Source: Bufo bufo
Taxonomy: Eukaryota; Chordata; Amphibia; Anura; Bufonidae
Assembly: GCF_905171765.1 (NCBI RefSeq)
Contig: NC_053391.1
Coordinates: 658,146,250 to 658,210,249 of the forward strand
Direction: 5' to 3'
DNA length: 64,000 nucleotides
Shown in pieces: positions 58,520 through 64,000 of the stretch. Each line of letters opens with the position of its first letter. Position 1 is the stretch's first letter. A program made the position numbers and the translations under genes. The notes beneath the pieces were generated by a model, which was given only the letters and a program-made list of their open reading frames with translations, made no database searches and was not told the DNA's origin.

Positions 58520-59422
58520 CTCTTGAGGAAGCATACTGTCCTTCCCGTCACAAACATCACTGCTCTAATAAAGGGGAATAAGCGCTCATTAAATTCTTCT
58601 CCGCCACCTTTTATTTTTTTTTCGACATTCTGCTTGTCATATTCTCAAGCTCACCTTCTATTTTGCCAAACAAATTGAAATCCAGAAAAGAAAGGAGAAA
58701 TCATTCCATGTCCCTGTCCCCGTTCCTATTTCAAATATGACTTGACCTACTACATTTACATCGGAAGTCCGCAGGTTTCCTGCCCCCCCACCCACCCATA
58801 TGAAATGATGAAAGCAGAAATTTTTGAAGGTTGCAGATAGATGTCATTGTTATACATCCCATTAAATGTCCCCGATTCCATATAATAAAGTGTGACTGGA
58901 AAATTAGACGCGGACTTTTGCAATTGTAGCTGATGAGATTAGGTAAGCGGTTGGGTTTTGCTTATCGGAGGGTCTCGAAGCAGCTTTTATTTTAATGATA
59001 CGTTGAAATTCCTTCGATAATGATGCATGCCTGCCAGGGCACTTTTAGAAAAAAAAATAAAAATAGCCATGCCAGCCACATTTCTCTATATCCCTACAGG
59101 GGATTCTTGTTAACCATCTGCTATTGTATGCTATCAAAAGACAGGGAAGAATTGTAGCTGCAGATACTGTATGGAGGTTACGCAATTAATTTTCTTCCGG
59201 GCACTGGTACTGAGCTTTGCTTGAGCAATTCATCCTCATTAAGTTTGCCACAAGATGACAATCGAAGATGAATTGAAGTTAAAAAAAAAAAAGTGCTTTT
59301 ACCTGTGGCCTACTTCTATCGCGAGGGGTGAATCGAAGCCGTAATGAAAAATTGCTTTAGAAAATAAATGCTGATGAAAAAGGGGTTCAGGCGGGTAATC
59401 GTTAGCACACAGGCAATTTTTG
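58520..59422. other. intronic sequence, nothing recognised
   Basis: No conserved frame, array or terminus was seen. Confidence 0.45.
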
Positions 59423-59955
59423 CTATTTACGTATTTAGCGAAGTTTTGGAAAATTCGATTTGGCTGCTTCGACAAATTTTACCCAAAAATTTGTTTCAGA
59501 ACTAATTACTTTATCACAAAGCGCTTTTTTTTTGTTGCAGCAGGTGCAATGACAGGGAGCTACGAAAGCGCCGCCCCCACCATTGTACCCCTCAGATGCC
59601 GCGTTCATACATGATCGCGGCATCTGAGAGTAATAATACAGTGTAAAATTAACAGAAAAAATAAATAAATCATACTTACCGCCTCCATTTGCTTGTGACT
59701 GGCCATCTTGCTTGAAGATCTTGCGCAAGATGACACGGGCACGACGGCCGGCGTGGGGACGTCATACATCACAGCGCGCGGGATTTCGGCCGAGATCTTC
59801 AATCAAGATTGTGGCGGCTGGCCCATCGCAAGCAAATGGAGGTGGTAAGTATGATTTTTTTTGTGTTTTACACTATTTTAGGTTAAATCGATTCACTACC
59901 ACGAAGCACGAGGAAATTCGGCTTTGCCGCGAATTGAATTTATCGCTCATCTCTA
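59423..59955. repeat. hAT-like non-autonomous element, second copy
   Basis: The left part 'tttagcgaagttttggaaaa' and the right end 'atttatcgctcatctctag' enclose two 'catacttacc' and 'taagtatgat' blocks and an inverted pair 'cttgcttgaagatcttgcgc' and 'gatcttcaatcaaga'. The same layout is seen at 7596-8160. Confidence 0.5.
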
Positions 59956-60343
59956 GTATTGACGTTCAAATATAATACAGCAGCGGCATACACAGATCTC
60001 GTAGGGCCCCATAGCAAACCTTAATATGGGGTCCCTGCACTTAATCACTCCTAGGTCATGTAGAACATACGCTAAGCCCTATATTTCTGACAAATTATTA
60101 TTTTTTATTTTTTTTTAATCATCAATATTAATTCCCAGTTATCCCCTTTAAATTACATATGGAAATATGTTAACCCATTCCTGCAATGCCACTGGAATAA
60201 AGTGGCTTCAGAGGCCATGACAGCGCCATTCACAGTGTGCATCATCTGTAACATACATCTGACAGCAATGGCTGGGATCGGACATAACTCCGGTCCTGGC
60301 TTCTTAACACCTTAGATAATGCAGTCAGTGGCGTGCCTAGGTT

Positions 60344-60652
60344 GTTTGGCACCCAGAGCGGGTCCTTTCTCTGGCACCCCTCCCCCCCCGCCAATACTTA
60401 AAAAAAATTGTACCCCCTCACAGTAGTATTGCCCTCATTGTACAACCTTCACAGTAGTTTTGTACAGATGTGTGCCCCCTAACAGTAGTTATGCCCACAA
60501 TGTGACCCCTTAAAGTACTTATCCCTTCATTGTGCCCCCCTCACAGTAGTTATGTCCTCTATGTGCCCCTTCACAGTTGTAATGCAGTCTTTGTGCCTCC
60601 TTCACAGAAATAACCCCCATTCTGCCTCCTTCACAGTATTAATGCCCCTTAA
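60344..60652. repeat. hAT-like end and diverged tandem units
   Basis: A 'cagtggcgtgcctagg' terminus at about 60326 is followed by irregular units of about 30 bp ('ccccttcacagtagttatgc'). The array resumes at 61138-61175, so a Harbinger-like MITE and then an LTR element interrupted it. Confidence 0.6.
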
Positions 60653-61137
60653 GGCCCCTTTCACACAAGTGAGTATTCCGCACGGGTGCAATGCATGATG
60701 CGAACGCATTGTGCCCGCACTGAATCCGGACCTATTAGTTCAATGGTCTGTGTACATGAGCGTTGGTTTTCATGCATCACATCACTTGTGCGTTGCGTGC
60801 AAATTGCAGCATGTTGTATATTCTGTGATTTCACTCAACGCTGGCCCCATAGACGTGAATGGGCTGTGTGAAAATCATATCGCATCCGCAAGCAAGTGCG
60901 GATACGATGCGTTTTTCACGGATGGTTGCTAAGAGATGATGTTTGTAAACCTTCAGTTTTTTATCATGAGGGTGCAAAAGGCATTAAATCGCATTGCACC
61001 CCCACGATAAAAACTGAACAACTGAAGGCGATCGCATACTAAACTGAATGAACTTGCTTGCGAAATCACGCATTTTTCACTGAACGCATCCGCAATGCAT
61101 CCGGACCTAATCCGCTCACGCTCATCTGCAAGGGGCC
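60653..61137. mobile_element. PIF/Harbinger-like MITE
   Basis: TAA is present at 60650-60652 and 61138-61140. The ends read GGCCCCTTTCACACAAGTGA and 'cgctcatctgcaaggggcc'. The interior has inverted pairs such as 'catccgcaagcaagtgcgga'. It is 485 bp and non-coding. Confidence 0.7.
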
Positions 61138-61175
61138 TAATAGTAGTAATGCCCATTGTGCCCCCTTAATAGTAG

Positions 61176-61709
61176 TGTGGCGAAACCAACCTCGCCACTG
61201 TGTGGTGGAGAAGCCTGGTTGCCAGACTCTTTCCCCAGGATTATTGGCCATCTCATCAGCCCATGCTAAACTAAAACCCCATGGCGAATTGACTGTGTTT
61301 GTGGCATCTGAGCGTTGTTTGGATATTTTGAGCGCTCAGATCCAAGCCATCTGGGGATATGTTAAATGTCTATGTTACTGTAATGGTTGGGACATTGTAT
61401 ATTTAAATAGTGATGTCTGTCCTATTGTCCCCATGTGTGCATTGGCGATTTCCCTTTGTCCTGAGAGATAATTGAATTACTCCTTGGTTGTCTCCAGGAC
61501 AAAAGACATTGTGTATTCTCCTGCCTGTGATAATTACATCAACCCATTGTGTAAGGTAATTGTATCACAGGCAGAGGGGAGGATTTTGTGTGGGAGTGTT
61601 TTACTGTATTATACGTGTTTATTGGTTGTTTTTACAAAACCCTGTGGGTGGTACTAGTGTGTAACAATGTTATATAAGATCAATAAACGCACAGCTCTGA
61701 GTGACCACT
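61176..61709 (+). repeat. 5' LTR, lacking about 171 bp of its 3' end
   Basis: Compared with the right LTR this copy stops after 'gagtgaccact' and runs straight into the interior repeat. The part corresponding to 63220-63390 and any primer-binding site are missing. Confidence 0.75.
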
Positions 61710-61789
61710 CAGCCCAGTCTCCATTCCCCAGTGGCAGGCTGAGTTACAGGGGGCAGAGACAGTCGGTCCTGTTCCCCAGCGGCAATGGG

Positions 61790-62425
61790 AGTTATTGGGA
61801 ATTGGGAGCCCAGTCTCCATTCCCCAGCAGCCGTGTGATATGCAGGGAATTGGGAGCCCAGTCTTCATCCCCCAGCGGCCGTGTGATATGCCGGGAATTG
61901 GGAGCCCAGTCTCCATTCCCCAGCGGCAGTGTAATCTACAGGGAATTGGGAGCCCAGTCTCCATTCCCCAGCGGCTGTGTGATGTACAGGGAATTGGGAG
62001 CCCAGTCTCCATTCCCCAGTGGCAGTGTGATATGCAGGGAATTGGGAGCCGAGTCTCCATTCCCCAGCGGCAGTGTGATATGCAGGGAATTGGGAGCCCA
62101 GTCTCCATTCCCCAGCGGGCGTGTGATCTACAAGGAATTGGGAGCACAGTCTCCATCCCCCAGCAGCAGTTTAATGCACCAGGGGGAGACAGTAAGCCCC
62201 ACAACAGTGCAGATGGGACCATGGTCTCTGCACTCACAGCACATGGGGTAGGGACAGTCGGTCCTGTCCCCCAGCAACAGGGCTGTTTAGCCAAAGGGGA
62301 GACAGTCGGTCTCCCCCCACAGCAGCATGGTGGTCTATCTAAAGGGGAGACAGTCGGTCTCTCCCTACAACAGCAGAGCGGTGTATCTAAAGGGGAGACA
62401 GTCGGTCTCCCCCTCCAACAACCAG
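61790..62425 (+). repeat. 48-bp coding-phase minisatellite in the LTR element
   Basis: About eight copies of a 48-bp unit ('gaattgggagcccagtctcc' then 'attccccagcggcagtgtga') run to about 62160. A second 48-bp array ('aaaggggagacagtcggtct') of three copies follows from 62289. Because 48 is a multiple of three, frames on both strands stay open (plus 61795-62553; minus 62498-61680). The plus frame reads GIGSPVSIPQRQCDMQ repeats and then KGETVGLPPQQ repeats. I cannot say whether either strand is translated. Confidence 0.7.
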
Positions 62426-62684
62426 GCTCCAACCAGGCTACTTCCATGGTAGCGCTGGCACCAGGGCAGAGTACCGCTGGTCTCTGCCCACACAGCAACC
62501 CACCAAGGCAGTCTACCAGTCACCTAGACATGGACAAGTTTATCCCTTGCTGAAGTGTAGTAACTATTTATTGTGGGTGGGCTGTACTGCTGTTTCTATT
62601 TTGTGGGTGGGCTGCTGGACTAACAAGGGCACTGACCGGCAGAAGGTCAGATACCCTGTTAGTCCGTTTGGAAAAGGGGAGAAA

Positions 62685-63390
62685 TGTGGTGAAACCAACC
62701 TCACCACTGGGTGCTGGAGAAGCCTGGTTGCCAGCCTCTTGCCCCAGGATTATGGGCCCTCTTATGAGCCCATGCTAAACTAAAACCCCATGGCGTTTTT
62801 GACTGTGTTTGTGGCATCTGAGCGTTGTTTGGATATTTTGAGCGCTCAGATCCAAGCCATCTGGGGATATGTTAAATGTCTATGTTACTGTAATGGTTGG
62901 GACATTGTATATTTAAATAGTGATGTCTGTCCTATTGTCCCCACGTGTGTATTGGCGATTTCCCTTTGTCCTGAGAGATAATTTAATTACTCCTCGGTTG
63001 TCTCCAGGACAGAAGACATTGTGTATTCTCCTGCCTGTGATAATTACATCAACCCATTGTGTAAGGTAATTGTATCACAGGCAGAGGGGAGGTTTTTGTG
63101 TGGGAGTGTTTTACTGTATTGCACGTGTTTATTGGTTGTTTTTACAAAACCCTGTGGGTGGTACTAGTGTGTAACAATGTTATATAAGATCAATAAACGC
63201 ACAGCTCTGAGTGACCACTGCTTGACCCTCAACACGGAGCCTCGTCTCGTTCTTGGGGGGATTCACTGTATGCTATTAGAGACTGATTGCTAGGAGTGTA
63301 AGCCGCTTGGGTGCGTTTCCTATTCGTCTGCTAGCAGCTATTCGTGAGGTTCCGTTCGGAGTTTGGAGCATTCCCTTGTATGCCGTTACA
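62685..63390 (+). repeat. 3' LTR, complete
   Basis: It starts TGTGGTGAAACC after the polypurine tract and ends CCGTTACA before 'agtag', giving the TG...CA form. At 706 bp it is longer than the left copy by the region 63220-63390. Confidence 0.7.
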
Positions 63391-63395
63391 AGTAG

Positions 63396-64000
63396 TAATA
63401 GTAGTAAGGCAGAGCCTAATTGTCGGCCTGACAGTTTAATACTGACAGGTATGATACACTACAATACAGGAGTATTGCACTGTATTATGTAAGCAATCAA
63501 GGTAGCACATTGTCAAGCCCCATAGTGGGACAAAAAAAAAAAAGGATAAAAAAGTTCAAATAAATTTACAAAAAAATAAAAAATCTAACTGAAAAAAAGA
63601 CAAAACACTTGTTTCTCTTACATAATTCTGTATACAAGAAGGAAAAAATTAAAAATAATTGTCATCTGCACATCTGTAATAAAATGAACATAACCCAAAA
63701 AAAAGGAAGAATTGCTGTTTTTTTGGTCATCTGCCCAAAAAGGAATAGACATTATTCCATACGTCCTATCTGCCCTAAAACAGTGTCTTGTCCTGCAAAA
63801 AAAGCTGTGTGAGTGGAAAAATAAAATGACAGGGTTCTTAAAAAGTGCAGAAAAACAAATTAGTAAAAAGAATAGTAGTAAAACGTAAGAAGGGGTTAAA
63901 GTAAAAGTGAAGTTCTCTTAATGAGGTCGCTGGAAAGCTCTCAGAGCGCTGACTTTAAAATAGGAAAAAAGTGGAGTGAGGATCCTTTATTCCTGCGCAG
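63396..64000. other. intronic sequence, A-rich
   Basis: After the target duplication the sequence is AT-rich with A-runs near 63530-63600 and 63690-63720. No gene or element end was recognised. Confidence 0.45.

Larger units (their letters stand above)
61176..63390 (+). mobile_element. Non-autonomous LTR retrotransposon
   Basis: Two direct repeats (61176-61709 and 62685-63219) are nearly identical. They start TGTGGYGAAACCAACC and carry 'tatataagatcaataaacgc', which combines a TATA-like box and a polyadenylation signal. A polypurine tract 'gaaaaggggagaaa' (62671-62684) abuts the right repeat. The right LTR continues to ...CCGTTACA at 63390. 'agtag' lies at 61171-61175 and 63391-63395, a likely 5-bp target duplication, though the local sequence is AGTAG-rich. 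The interior of 975 bp has no protease, reverse transcriptase or integrase. Whether the family is ERV or Gypsy is open. Confidence 0.75.

Noticed and set aside
61680..62498. 272-codon minus-strand frame in the LTR element
   Set aside because: The 48-bp array keeps both strands open; the LTR element's own sense is plus.
51216..64000. Search for the exon encoding the first half of the same fibronectin domain
   Set aside because: No contactin-like frame with splice signals was found; it probably lies beyond the window.
1..64000. CRISPR arrays, bacterial operons or prophage
   Set aside because: Tandem repeats here lack unique spacers of constant size, and the splice sites and LINEs show the DNA is vertebrate.

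Overview
This window is vertebrate nuclear DNA, most likely from a frog or toad. The only host coding sequence I can defend is three exons of a contactin gene on the minus strand. They encode fibronectin type III sequence and resemble contactin-5 (CNTN5) most closely. Reading 5' to 3' on the minus strand, the exons are 51215-51066, 19993-19923 and 19686-19452. Their splice sites and codon phases agree (phase 1, then 0, then 1). They are separated by one intron of about 31 kb and one of only 236 bp. Nearly everything else lies in introns of this gene. The anuran guess rests on dense palindromic MITEs, CR1 and L2 LINEs, Penelope-like tails, Tc1 and hAT elements, and a repeat style I associate with hyloid frogs. 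No bacterial features, CRISPR arrays, rRNA or tRNA genes were seen.

Layout. 1-5 kb: a LINE ORF1 remnant, a deleted Tc1 element, and a minus-strand chimeric pseudogene made of rearranged NASP (histone chaperone) pieces with a segment of non-muscle myosin heavy-chain coiled coil between them. 5-9 kb: AT-rich diverged repeats. 9.4-11.7 kb: a cascade of nested palindromic elements with long G and C runs. 12.7-15 kb: a TTAA-flanked MITE sitting at the dyad centre of a 751-bp palindrome, a hairpin insertion with 16-bp direct repeats, and another MITE. 18.2-18.9 kb: a 39-bp minisatellite. 19.4-20 kb: two contactin exons. 20-25 kb: two CR1 LINE fragments, one carrying an inverted internal copy of itself. 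27-30.2 kb: a 3.1-kb interrupted palindrome inserted into a 20-bp minisatellite. 30-41 kb: sparse intron with MITEs and a nearly complete Tc1 element.

41.2-47.8 kb: an old BED-finger hAT transposase gene in three pieces. Its middle piece is inverted and lies between two head-to-head copies of a shorter hAT-type element. This looks like an inversion through recombination between inverted transposon copies, and an 8-bp target-site duplication has been separated by it. 48-53 kb: several small hAT and TTAA elements, one contactin exon, and a 1.7-kb hAT-type element with a perfect 8-bp target duplication and an internal minisatellite. 53.4-55 kb: an L2 LINE end and a minisatellite. 57-61 kb: more MITEs. 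61.2-63.4 kb: a non-autonomous LTR element with a 48-bp internal repeat and a 5' LTR that lacks its 3' end.

The genes do not form a pathway: one host gene is present, and the rest is its transposon load. The strongest leads for something undescribed are the scrambled NASP/myosin pseudogene, the inverted hAT middle segment, the MITE at a palindrome centre, the CR1 foldback, and the hammerhead-like cores shared by three Penelope-like tails. Family names come from recognising motifs by eye; no search was run.
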